Shown in pieces: positions 43,209-51,355 of a stretch of DNA of 64,000 nucleotides. The notes beneath the pieces were generated by a model. The model was not told the DNA's origin. It made no database searches and worked only from the letters and a program-made list of their open reading frames with translations. The translations under genes were made by a program, and so were the position numbers. The stretch comes from Actinomycetospora succinea (GTDB lineage: Bacteria > Actinomycetota > Actinomycetes > Mycobacteriales > Pseudonocardiaceae), in the NCBI RefSeq assembly GCF_004363095.1, contig NZ_SNYO01000004.1, positions 643,356-707,355 of the forward strand, written 5' to 3'. Within the stretch, counting starts at the first letter, position 1, and every line of letters begins with the position of its first letter.

Positions 43209-43802
43209 GTGACCGAGCCGCCCCGGGTGCACCGTCACCGCCCGGCGTGCAGCCGACCACCGGATCGTGGGAAGAGCTCCGGGGAGGGCCGGTCGCGTGC
43301 CGCGCGAGTGCCGCCGGTGCCTCGGGATGTCTCCCTCCTGACACGGGCGAACGCTCCGCTCCACCCGCCGGTACCGACCCGTTCCCGTCGCGGTGGGGTC
43401 GCGTTCACGGGGGCCGCCGTCGCCGCCGTGCTGGTCGGCCTCCTGCTCGGTGCACTGGCCGCCCGAATCCCGTGGACGACGACGGAGGCGCGCCCGGCTG
43501 CCGGGGTAGGGACCGCGGCTCCGCCCGAGGTGCTCTTCGAGGTGACCGGCGGGGCCGCGCGGGTGCTCGTGACGTGGGGCTCGGAAGACCAGCTCACCAG
43601 ACAGAACGGTGTCGTCCTGCCGTGGAGCGCCACCGGGCGGAGCCGGGAGCGTGCCACCTACGTCCTCACCGCGCAGGGGGCGTCCGACGTCGGTGACCGC
43701 ATCACCTGCCGCGTCACGGTGCAGGGCGTCGTGGTCGCGGAGCAGACGTCGTCGGAAGAATCGACGAACGTGGCGTGCGTCGGCGCCGTGGACGACTCGT
43801 GA
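43209..43802 (+). CDS. MmpS-like membrane-anchored protein
   Basis: Protein of 197 residues with a basic Pro-rich N-terminus containing VPPVPRDVSLL, one transmembrane helix (FTGAAVAAVLVGLLLGALAA, near residues 66-85) and an extracytoplasmic domain. That domain follows the MmpS pattern: VLFEVTGGAARVLVTW, LPW, then DRITCRVTVQGVVV and a Cys in NVACVG. MmpS proteins assist MmpL exporters in mycobacteria. No mmpL gene is adjacent. GTG 43209 is the best available start. A shortened relative lies at 46542. Confidence 0.68.
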   Translation: MTEPPRVHRHRPACSRPPDRGKSSGEGRSRAARVPPVPRDVSLLTRANAPLHPPVPTRSRRGGVAFTGAAVAAVLVGLLLGALAARIPWTTTEARPAAGVGTAAPPEVLFEVTGGAARVLVTWGSEDQLTRQNGVVLPWSATGRSRERATYVLTAQGASDVGDRITCRVTVQGVVVAEQTSSEESTNVACVGAVDDS

Positions 43803-43952
43803 CGGCCCTTCTCCCGGCCGGCTCGCTTCCGGAGCGGGATCGCCCGTCGTCGGCGCCCGGTGGCTTGCGATTCCCTGACAACGCCCTGTCGAGCTGGCGG
43901 AGACGGGGTTCCCGGCGGTGGACTCGGCTCCGACAGCAGGGAGGAGGCGCGG

Positions 43953-44492
43953 ATGCGGACCGCGGAACCGGCACGCCGGGCGTTCTCGCGTGCCCTCGTC
44001 CGGGCGCCGGTGCTCGTCTATCGGTGCGGCCTCGGGTGGGTCTTCGGACGGCGCCTGGTGCTGCTGACCCACATCGGTCGCCGGAGCGGGCGGCCGCGCC
44101 ACGTGGCGCTCGAGGTCGTGGGCCGCGGCGAGGCACGCGACTCCTACGTCGTGGCCTCCGGCTACGGGGCGCGGGCCCAGTGGTTCCGCAACGTGCTCGC
44201 CCATCCGGAGGTCAGCTACCAGGTCGGGCGACGCCGTCGTGACGGCTGGGCCTACGCGCTCCCGTCCGCCGAGTCGGGCCGCCGCCTCGCCGAGTACGCC
44301 ACGCGCCACCCCCGAGCCGCCGCCGCTCTCATGCGCATGCTCGACCACGACGTCGACGGCTCGCCCGGCGCCTACGAGCGCCTGGGGGCCGACGCGGAAC
44401 ACGGCGTGCCCCTCGTCCTGCTCAGCCCGACCCCGTTGCCGAGGCCGGCGCCCGCCACACCCCGGCCGCCCCAGGAGGAACCTCCCCCGTGA
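43953..44492 (+). CDS. deazaflavin (F420)-dependent nitroreductase-family protein
   Basis: Protein of 179 residues from the Ddn/DUF385 split-barrel family. Visible features are LTHIGRRSGRPRHVALEVVG near residue 36, and then ASGYGARAQWFRNVLAHPEVSYQVG, the F420-binding region. A Pro-rich C-terminal tail is added. The ATG follows GGGAGGAGG. Its stop overlaps the BCCT transporter's GTG start, so the two are co-translated, although no obvious biochemical link is known. Confidence 0.83.
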   Translation: MRTAEPARRAFSRALVRAPVLVYRCGLGWVFGRRLVLLTHIGRRSGRPRHVALEVVGRGEARDSYVVASGYGARAQWFRNVLAHPEVSYQVGRRRRDGWAYALPSAESGRRLAEYATRHPRAAAALMRMLDHDVDGSPGAYERLGADAEHGVPLVLLSPTPLPRPAPATPRPPQEEPPP

Positions 44493-46255
44493 TCCGCTCC
44501 CTCCGCGAGCACACCAGCCCGCCGGTGTTCATCTCCTCGGCGGTCCTCGCGATCGCCCTCGTGCTCTGGGGCGTGCTCGCGCCGTCCTCGCTGTCGTCGG
44601 CGGCGAGCGCGGTGAACTCGTTCATCGTCACGAACTTCGGCTGGCTCTACATCTTCAGCGCCAGCGGTTTCCTGATCTTCGTCATCGTGCTCATGGCGTC
44701 GCGCTACGGCCGCATCCGCCTCGGCCCGGCCGACTCGCAGCCCGAGTACGGGACGATGTCGTGGTTCGCGATGCTGTTCACCGCGGGCATGGGCATCGGG
44801 CTCGTCTACTACGCGGTCAGTGAGCCGGTGAGCTACCTGCAGGAGCCGCCGGTGGGCCCGGGCGGGACGTCCGAGGCGGCCCAGAACGCGATGTTCCTGA
44901 CCTTCTTCCACTGGGGTCTGCACCCGTGGGCGATCTACATCGTGCTGGGCCTCGCGCTGGGCTACTTCGCCTTCCGCAAGGGGCTCCCGCTACGTCCGGC
45001 CTCGGCCCTCTACCCGCTGCTCGGTGAGCGCATCAACCGGTGGCCAGGCTTCGTCGTCGACGTGCTCGCGGTGTTCGGGACCCTGTTCGGCCTCGCGACC
45101 TCGCTGGGCCTCGGCGCCCAGCAGGTCGGCGCCGGCCTGGAGACGCTGTTCGGCATCACCAACACCACGCCGCTGCAGGTCGTCCTGATCCTCGGCATCA
45201 CCGCGATCGCCGTGGTCTCGGTGATGCTCGGGATCGACAAGGGCATCCGGAACCTGTCGCTGATCAACCTGTGGCTGGCGTTCGCGCTGATGGTGTTCGT
45301 GTTCGCGTTCGGACCGACGCGCGACCTGCTCAACACCACGGTCACCAACATCGGCTACTACCTGCAGAACCTGCCCGCGCAGAGCTTCCAGACCTACCCC
45401 GGCAACCCCGCCGCGCAGGAGTGGCAAGCCAGCTGGACGCTCTTCTACTGGGGCTGGTGGATCTCCTGGTCCCCGTTCGTCGGTATGTTCCTCGCCCGCA
45501 TCTCCTACGGGCGCACGATCCGCTCGTTCGTCGCCGGAGCGCTCTTCGCGCCGGTCGGTGCGTCGATGGTGTGGCTCACGGTTTTCGGCGACAGCGCGTT
45601 GGCCGCGCTGCTGTCCAACCCCACCAACCCGTTGGCCGAGGCCACCACCGAGACCGGGATGTTCGTGCTGCTCCAGCAGCTGCCGGTCGCGGGGATCGTG
45701 TCCCTGCTCGCCTCGGCCGTCGCGATCATCGTCGTGGTGCTGTTCTTCGCGACCTCGTCGGACTCGGGGTCCCTCGTCGTCGACATCCTCACCAACGGCG
45801 GTGACCCGAACCCGCGCTGGCAGCAGCGCCTGTTCTGGGCGGTGATGGAGGGTGTCATCGCGGCGGTCCTCCTGGCGGCCGGTGCCGCCAGCGGGGCGGA
45901 TGCCCTGAGCGCGCTGCAGACCGCGTCGATCCTCGCCGGCCTGCCGTTCTGCCTCGTGCTGATCGCCATGGCCGTGGGCCTGGTGAAGGGGATGTCGACC
46001 GAGCGGTTCGTGGTGCGGATGCCATCGGAGGCCTCGCCGATGCCGGGGCTCCGGGCCGCTGCCCGGCCGGCGGGCGCTGTGCTCACCACCGCCGGCAACG
46101 GACGGCACAGCGCCGAGGATGACGGGTCCGAGCACGGCGAACCGGCCGACGGCTCGGGGCTCGACGGGGACGACCACGTCGACCCGTCGCTGGGGGAGAC
46201 CACCGTCGCCGAGCTCTCCCACGTCGCGCCCTCCACCGAGGGGCGTGAGAACTGA
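44489..46255 (+). CDS. BCCT family betaine/carnitine/choline transporter
   Basis: Transporter of 588 residues with twelve helices. The glycine-rich MGIGLVYYAVSEPVSYLQEPP segment is near residue 103. The tryptophan signature WGWWISWSPFVGMFLARISYGRTIR (split here) is near residue 325. These identify BCCT carriers that import glycine betaine, carnitine or choline with Na+ or H+. The acidic C-terminal tail of about 80 residues may sense osmolarity. With the carnitine operon at 16-19 kb, a quaternary amine substrate is natural. The exact substrate is not decidable here. Confidence 0.9.
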   Translation: MIRSLREHTSPPVFISSAVLAIALVLWGVLAPSSLSSAASAVNSFIVTNFGWLYIFSASGFLIFVIVLMASRYGRIRLGPADSQPEYGTMSWFAMLFTAGMGIGLVYYAVSEPVSYLQEPPVGPGGTSEAAQNAMFLTFFHWGLHPWAIYIVLGLALGYFAFRKGLPLRPASALYPLLGERINRWPGFVVDVLAVFGTLFGLATSLGLGAQQVGAGLETLFGITNTTPLQVVLILGITAIAVVSVMLGIDKGIRNLSLINLWLAFALMVFVFAFGPTRDLLNTTVTNIGYYLQNLPAQSFQTYPGNPAAQEWQASWTLFYWGWWISWSPFVGMFLARISYGRTIRSFVAGALFAPVGASMVWLTVFGDSALAALLSNPTNPLAEATTETGMFVLLQQLPVAGIVSLLASAVAIIVVVLFFATSSDSGSLVVDILTNGGDPNPRWQQRLFWAVMEGVIAAVLLAAGAASGADALSALQTASILAGLPFCLVLIAMAVGLVKGMSTERFVVRMPSEASPMPGLRAAARPAGAVLTTAGNGRHSAEDDGSEHGEPADGSGLDGDDHVDPSLGETTVAELSHVAPSTEGREN

Positions 46256-46283
46256 TCACGGCGACCACGCTCGAGGAGGAGCG

Positions 46284-46457
46284 ATGGCACAGGAGAACCG
46301 GCGCGCCGCGCAGCGCGCCCACGACAACGTCGGACTGCCCGACGAGTACTACGACGACGAGGGCCGCCCGGCGGCCGCCCGGGCACGCGACGCCGATCCC
46401 CCGGCGGCGCAGGAGCGCCGCTCCCGTCCCGACGACGAGGACGCGGCGGACGGCTGA
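46284..46457 (+). CDS. small charged protein after BCCT transporter
   Basis: ATG 46284, preceded by GAGGAGGAG, encodes 57 highly charged residues (MAQENRRAAQRAHDNVGLPDEYYDDEG...) with no hydrophobic core, probably disordered. It lies 28 bases after the BCCT stop, in the same direction, so it is likely co-transcribed. Function unknown. Confidence 0.5.
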   Translation: MAQENRRAAQRAHDNVGLPDEYYDDEGRPAAARARDADPPAAQERRSRPDDEDAADG

Positions 46458-46541
46458 GAGCGCCGGCTGCGCCGGCGAGGTCGTCAGCCGACCGCACGGC
46501 CGGGAACCCGCCACCGGGGCCGTGCCGGTCGAGAAGGTCCG

Positions 46542-46928
46542 GTGACGAACAGGCCGCCGGCCCGGCGGACGAACCCCGCGGTCCCGGGACCGGCCCCGAC
46601 CGTCGAGTTCTCGCTCGGCGGCGCGACCGACGGGTCGGCAGGTGGACGGCGGGTCGGTTCTCCCGAGCACCGACGCGCAGGCGGCGTTCCGCCGGTTCCG
46701 CGGGATGTCTCGCTCCTGTCGGCGCCGACGACGCCGCCGCACCGACCTGTACGCCGACCACTCCCCGCCGGTCCGGGTCGAGGACTCCTGTTCGCGTCGA
46801 TGGCCGCCCTCGCTCTCGCCGTCGGCTTCGTGCTCGGTGTGCTCGCCGCCTGGCTGACGGGTACCGGTCCGGCCGACCCCGCCGACGGGACGGCTGGTCC
46901 GGCGCCGGTCGGGGTCGTCCGGAGCTGA
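46542..46928 (+). CDS. truncated MmpS-like paralogue
   Basis: Protein of 128 residues that repeats the layout of the protein at 43209: a basic Pro-rich region with VPPVPRDVSLL, then one transmembrane helix (LLFASMAALALAVGFVLGVLAA). It stops about 20 residues after the helix, so the MmpS-type extracytoplasmic domain is missing. The DNA around the shared motif is also clearly alike (43311-43341 and 46687-46717). It could be a short functional membrane anchor or a remnant. It starts with GTG. Confidence 0.45.
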   Translation: MTNRPPARRTNPAVPGPAPTVEFSLGGATDGSAGGRRVGSPEHRRAGGVPPVPRDVSLLSAPTTPPHRPVRRPLPAGPGRGLLFASMAALALAVGFVLGVLAAWLTGTGPADPADGTAGPAPVGVVRS

Positions 46929-47013
46929 CAGGTAACGGCCGCTGTGCTTCACGTCGGCTCCTCGATCCCGTCTGCAGCGGCCCTCGGATCAGGCGGGGGA
47001 GCGCAGCGGCGCG

Positions 47014-47829
47014 TCATCGCCGGTGCCGCCGCCGCGCAGCTTCCGCACCGAGGTAGAGCGACAGGGTGAGCAGGTAGAGCCACACGAGCAGGATCAGCCC
47101 ACCCCCGAGGGCGCCGAGGCCGCTCCCGACGCGCGCGACGACCGACACGTAGAGCGGGAACACCGCGCTCGCGGCCACCCAGGCCCCCACGGCACCCGAC
47201 GCGGCGACGAAGGTGACCCGCAAGGTGCCGCGGCCCGTGCGCATCCCGACCCGCAGCACCAGCACCGCCCACCCGACGAGGGCGAGGACGACGACCGGCC
47301 ACCGTAGGAGACGCCACACGAGGTCGCCAGCCGGGGCGTCGAGCACCAGCAGCGGGTCCTGCACCGCCGCGGCGGTGACGGTGGCGCCGCCGACGAGCAG
47401 CATGACCCCGAGGGCGGTGGCCGCGCGCCAGGTCCGGGGCGGGCGTCCGGCGATCGTGGCCAGGGCGTGCAGCACCGAGCGCAGGGCCCGGACCAGCAGC
47501 ACCAGCGCGGCCACGGTGCCGACGGTCAGCAGACCGGTGGTGCTGGTGGTCAGCAGGGTCGCGGCGGCGTCGGCGGCGGCGCTGCCCCGTGTCGTGAGCA
47601 CCACGCGCAGCAGCCGGGTCATGCCGCCGACGGCGGCCACGTCGGCGTCGGCGCCCAGCGCCGGTCCCGCCGTGCGGAGGATCGCGACCACGGTGAGCAG
47701 GGCGGGGAACACAGCGAGCGCGGCGAAGAACGCCGACTCCGCCGCCAGCGCCGGGACCCGGTGCCGCGAGGCCGCGGCCACGACCCAGCCGACGCGCGTC
47801 CGTGCCGGTCGACGGCGGAGCAGGCTCAC
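47014..47829 (-). CDS. YihY/BrkB family membrane protein
   Basis: Membrane protein of 271 residues. The family opening VPALAAESAFFAALAVFPALLTVVAIL is near residue 28, followed by five more helices and the end motif LILLVWLYLLTLSLYLGAEA. Family members are inner-membrane proteins of uncertain role (formerly called RNase BN), probably transporters. GTG 47829 overlaps the lipoprotein stop (GTGA), which places it last in the four-gene signalling operon. A longer in-frame start at 47961 would overlap the whole lipoprotein gene. Confidence 0.85.
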   Translation of the reverse strand: MSLLRRRPARTRVGWVVAAASRHRVPALAAESAFFAALAVFPALLTVVAILRTAGPALGADADVAAVGGMTRLLRVVLTTRGSAAADAAATLLTTSTTGLLTVGTVAALVLLVRALRSVLHALATIAGRPPRTWRAATALGVMLLVGGATVTAAAVQDPLLVLDAPAGDLVWRLLRWPVVVLALVGWAVLVLRVGMRTGRGTLRVTFVAASGAVGAWVAASAVFPLYVSVVARVGSGLGALGGGLILLVWLYLLTLSLYLGAEAARRRHRR

Positions 47830-48020
47830 GGTCGGTGTGGCGGGGGAGGGGTCGTCGGGCTCGACGGTGTCGGGGCGGGCTCCTGGGTCACCGAGGGCGG
47901 CATCACGACCGGGGCGGTCGGGGGCAGCGGCTCGGGCTCGCTCTCCGGCCGGACCCCGCATCCGGCGGCCAGCCCCGCCGCGAGGCCCAGCACGGCGAGC
48001 GCCCGTCCGCGCCTGGTCAC
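47826..48020 (-). CDS. small Pro-rich lipoprotein
   Basis: The 64-residue product has a short signal (RALAVLGLAAGLAAGC) with a classic lipobox LAAGC, Cys21. About 40 proline-rich residues follow, as would suit an envelope-spanning tether. It overlaps the histidine kinase stop (ATGA) upstream and the YihY start (GTGA) downstream. Its position next to a kinase recalls accessory lipoproteins such as CseA that tune envelope-stress kinases. That comparison is inference. Confidence 0.75.
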   Translation of the reverse strand: MTRRGRALAVLGLAAGLAAGCGVRPESEPEPLPPTAPVVMPPSVTQEPAPTPSSPTTPPPPHRP

Positions 48021-49395
48021 GAGGCCACCTCCGGTAGCGCGACGACGAACCGGGCGCCTTCACCCGGTCGGTCCTCCACCCACACCCGCCCGCCGAGGCC
48101 GTGGACGTGCTGGGCGACGAGAGCGAGCCCGAGTCCGGTGCCCCCGCTGTAGGCCCTGTTGCGCCCGGACCGCGTGCCGCGGGTGAAGCGTTCGAAGATC
48201 CGGTCTCGCAGTTCCGCCGGCACTCCCGGGCCGGCGTCGTCGACCTCGATCGCCGCCTCCCCGTCGCGGCGGACGACACCGAGGCGCACCACGCCGCCCC
48301 CGTGGTGCCGGGCGTTGTCGCAGAGGTTCGCCACGACCTGGTCGAGGCGACGGCGGTCGGCCGTGACCAGCGGCGACGGCTCCGGGACGTCGATGACCGC
48401 GCCGGGGACCAGCGACGCGGGCACGTTCCGGACGACGATGCCGAGGTCCACCGGGGCGAGGTCGTGTCGGTCGGGGACCTGGATGCCGCGCGAGATCTCC
48501 AGGAGATCCTCCACCATCCGGTGGAACCGCTCCACGTCGGCGCCGAGCAGGTCCACGGCGCGCCCGGCGGTCTCGGGGAGGTCCCCGCGCCGCCGGCGGA
48601 GCACCTCGACCGCGTTGATCATGGTGGTCAGCGGTGTCCTCAGCTCGTGGCTGACGTCGCCGGCGAACCGCGCGTCTCGCTGCACCCGCTCCTCCAGGGC
48701 GTCGGCGGTGTCGTTGAACCGCGTGGCCAGCGGGGCGAGGTCGGCCTCCCGGCGCACCGGCAGGCGCGCGCCGAGGTCGCCCTCGGCCATGCGCCCCGCG
48801 GCGTCGGTGAGCTCGGTCAGGGGTGCGAGGGCCCGCCGGGCGGTCCACCAGCCCAGCAGGACCCCGAGCAGGCCGGCCAGGACCGTACCGGCGACGAGGA
48901 CGATCGACACGAAGCGCAGCGTCCGGTCGAGCTCGGTGAGGGGCACGAGCCGGACGAACAGGTCGCCTTCGGGGGTCACCGGCAGCGCGACCGCGAGGAC
49001 CGGCGCTCGGTCGAGCTCCAGCCGCTGGCGAGCCGGTGTCCCCGAGGTCGCGAGGGCGAGCAGGAGGGTGGGGACGCTGTCGACGTCGACCTGACGTCCG
49101 GCGGTGGTCCAGCGCCCGTCGGACCGCAACAGCACGGCGGTCTCGGGCTCGCCGGTGAGCCCGACGAGCAGTGTCGGCAGATCGTCCGATCCCCGCCGGA
49201 GGCTGTCGGCGACGAGGCGCGCGTCGACCACGGCCTGGTTGGTCGCTCCCCGTTCCCGCTGCTCGAGCATGTAGCTCGACGCCAGCTGCCAGGTGGTCGC
49301 CGACAGGAGTCCCGCCACCGCCGTGGTGACCAGCCCGAAGGCGAGGGCCACCCGCCAGCGCAGCGACACCGACGCGAAGCGCCGGCGCAGGCCGT

Positions 49396-49399
<4 letters not shown>
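48017..49399 (-). CDS. sensor histidine kinase
   Basis: Transmembrane kinase of 460 residues. Helix 1 is near residues 18-36 and an extracytoplasmic loop of about 130 residues follows. Helix 2 is near residue 175, then a HAMP linker (RRALAPLTELTDAAGRMAEGD). The phospho-accepting H-box is FAGDVSHELRTPLTTMINAVEVL (split) near residue 250. The N box is VVANLCDNARHHG, with the G boxes VDDAGPGVP and SGGTGLGLALV. Its GTG start overlaps the response regulator's stop by 4 bases, so the pair is cognate. The signal is unknown, probably envelope state. Confidence 0.9.
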
Positions 49400-50085
<686 letters not shown>

Positions 50086-50170
50086 CTGGTGGTCCTCCCG
50101 CAGAGCCGGTTCGACGACGCTACCCGTCGCCGTGTCCCGCCGAGCACACGTCGCGGGGCCGCGACGCCGT

Positions 50171-50187
50171 CGTCAGCCGATCGTCAG
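50171..50187 (-). promoter_or_regulatory. response-regulator box 1
   Basis: On the minus strand the sequence is CTGACGATCGGCTGACG, two CTGACG copies 11 bases apart start to start, the helical spacing used by OmpR-type dimers. It lies 86-102 bases upstream of the response regulator start. It matches box 2 (50748-50764) at 15 of 17 positions. Confidence 0.6.
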
Positions 50188-50328
50188 GTTCGCGCGGCGC
50201 TGAAGGACGCGCCGGTCGTCTCGGCCGAGGCGAGTGGTGTGGCGGTCATCGGGCCACCCAGGGCACCGGCACCCACGGCCGAGGCCTGCGCCGGCTTCGT
50301 CGGGGAATGAGACCCGGTCCGGGCGGGA

Positions 50329-50661
50329 TCACTCCGACTGCTCCGCGCGGTCGAGTGCCCGCATCGCGAGCGCCGCCTGGAATGCGAAGTCGTCCGAGAG
50401 CAACGTCGCGCGATGGGTCTCGCCGGCCTGGTGCGGGGCGTCGAACCCGGGGGTCGGGTCGCCGCCGCAGGACAGTTCCGCGGCGAGCAGACCGGTGAGG
50501 ACGCGCACGTCCTCGATCATGGCCGCGCGTCGCTCCCGCAACCCGAGCTCGGGGAGGGCCGTGACCTCGCCGCCGAGGTGGTCGCGGGCGACGAGAGCCC
50601 GCACCGCCGCCTCGCGCGCGGTCACCCCGGTCTCCGGGCAGATGACGGCCGAGAAGTCCAT
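50329..50661 (-). CDS. hypothetical protein, putative target of response regulator
   Basis: I do not recognise this 110-residue soluble protein. It is rich in Ala, Leu and charged residues, mainly helical by pattern (LRERRAAMIEDVRVLTGLLAAEL, split), with two cysteines. The likely response-regulator box lies 87-103 bases upstream of its start, at nearly the same distance as box 1 from the regulator operon. This suggests membership in the same envelope-signal regulon. Confidence 0.55.
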   Translation of the reverse strand: MDFSAVICPETGVTAREAAVRALVARDHLGGEVTALPELGLRERRAAMIEDVRVLTGLLAAELSCGGDPTPGFDAPHQAGETHRATLLSDDFAFQAALAMRALDRAEQSE

Positions 50662-50747
50662 CCGTGCTCCCGCCCGATCCGTGCGCGTCGTCCTGCCGCC
50701 TCGACGGTAGGTGCGGACCGCGGGTGGGGACGGGCCGCGGGTCTGTT

Positions 50748-50764
50748 CGTCAGACGTTCGTCAG
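50748..50764 (-). promoter_or_regulatory. response-regulator box 2
   Basis: On the minus strand CTGACGAACGTCTGACG repeats CTGACG with 11-base periodicity and matches box 1 at 15 of 17 bases. It sits upstream of the hypothetical gene at 50329-50661. Confidence 0.6.
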
Positions 50765-50786
50765 GTCGTCGCCCGCGGCGGGGCCG

Positions 50787-51101
50787 TCACAGCATCCCTC
50801 GCCGCATCGCCCAGATGGCGACGCACGTCGGGCCGAGCATGACGATGGCGACGACCAGCCCAGCCAGCCAGGCGCTCGGCATCAGCGCTACGGCCAGCAC
50901 GGCGACCACGACGACCTGGATCACGAGGTCCCGGGGGCGAGGGCCGGTTCGACGCCGCGCGGGCACCGTCCCGTCGGGACCACGGTCCGGCGGGTCCTCG
51001 TCGCGCAGGGACGCCTCGAGCCGGGCGAACGCGTCCTTCTCCTGCTCGCTCAGGGGCCGGGCAGGTTGGGGTGGTGTGGGTCGGTCGGGATCGCTCGCCA
51101 T
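50787..51101 (-). CDS. DUF3040 family membrane protein
   Basis: Protein of 104 residues that opens with the DUF3040 motif LSEQEKDAFARLEASLRDEDP, then a disordered basic linker, then two transmembrane helices (DLVIQVVVVAVLAVALM and WLAGLVVAIVMLGPTCVAIW). DUF3040 proteins are small actinobacterial membrane proteins of unknown role. ATG 51101 is chosen because the motif follows shortly after. It lies upstream of the hypothetical gene at 50329 in the same direction. Confidence 0.8.
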   Translation of the reverse strand: MASDPDRPTPPQPARPLSEQEKDAFARLEASLRDEDPPDRGPDGTVPARRRTGPRPRDLVIQVVVVAVLAVALMPSAWLAGLVVAIVMLGPTCVAIWAMRRGML

Positions 51102-51295
51102 CGTCGCCGTCCTCGGGTCGCACGCCACTGCACCGCCGACCAGGCTTCCCGGCTCACCGATGTCCACTCTGCCCGATTCACTGCGCCGAGGCCACGGCTC
51201 GGCCCAACGGTGAGGCGATGGGCGCAGCGCGCTGCTCTCCGTGTGCATCGCACTCGCCCGTTGGGTGATCGGAGTGCTGCGCAGTCGACTTCTGA

Positions 51296-51321
51296 CGTGA
51301 GAAGCTTGTCCGGTTCTCACG
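51296..51321. promoter_or_regulatory. inverted repeat upstream of betT
   Basis: CGTGAGAA (51296-51303) and TTCTCACG (51314-51321) form a perfect 8-bp inverted repeat with a 10-base spacer, 35 bases before the BetT-like start. It suits a dimeric repressor, such as a BetI-type TetR protein encoded elsewhere. Confidence 0.5.
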
Positions 51322-51355
51322 GAGTGTCATGACGCCGCGACGACTGGAGGCGCAG

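Noticed and set aside
47014..48279. A longer YihY protein starting near 47961 or upstream
   Set aside because: The extension is Arg/Pro-rich and would bury the lipoprotein gene; GTG 47829 gives the same 4-base overlap seen throughout the operon.
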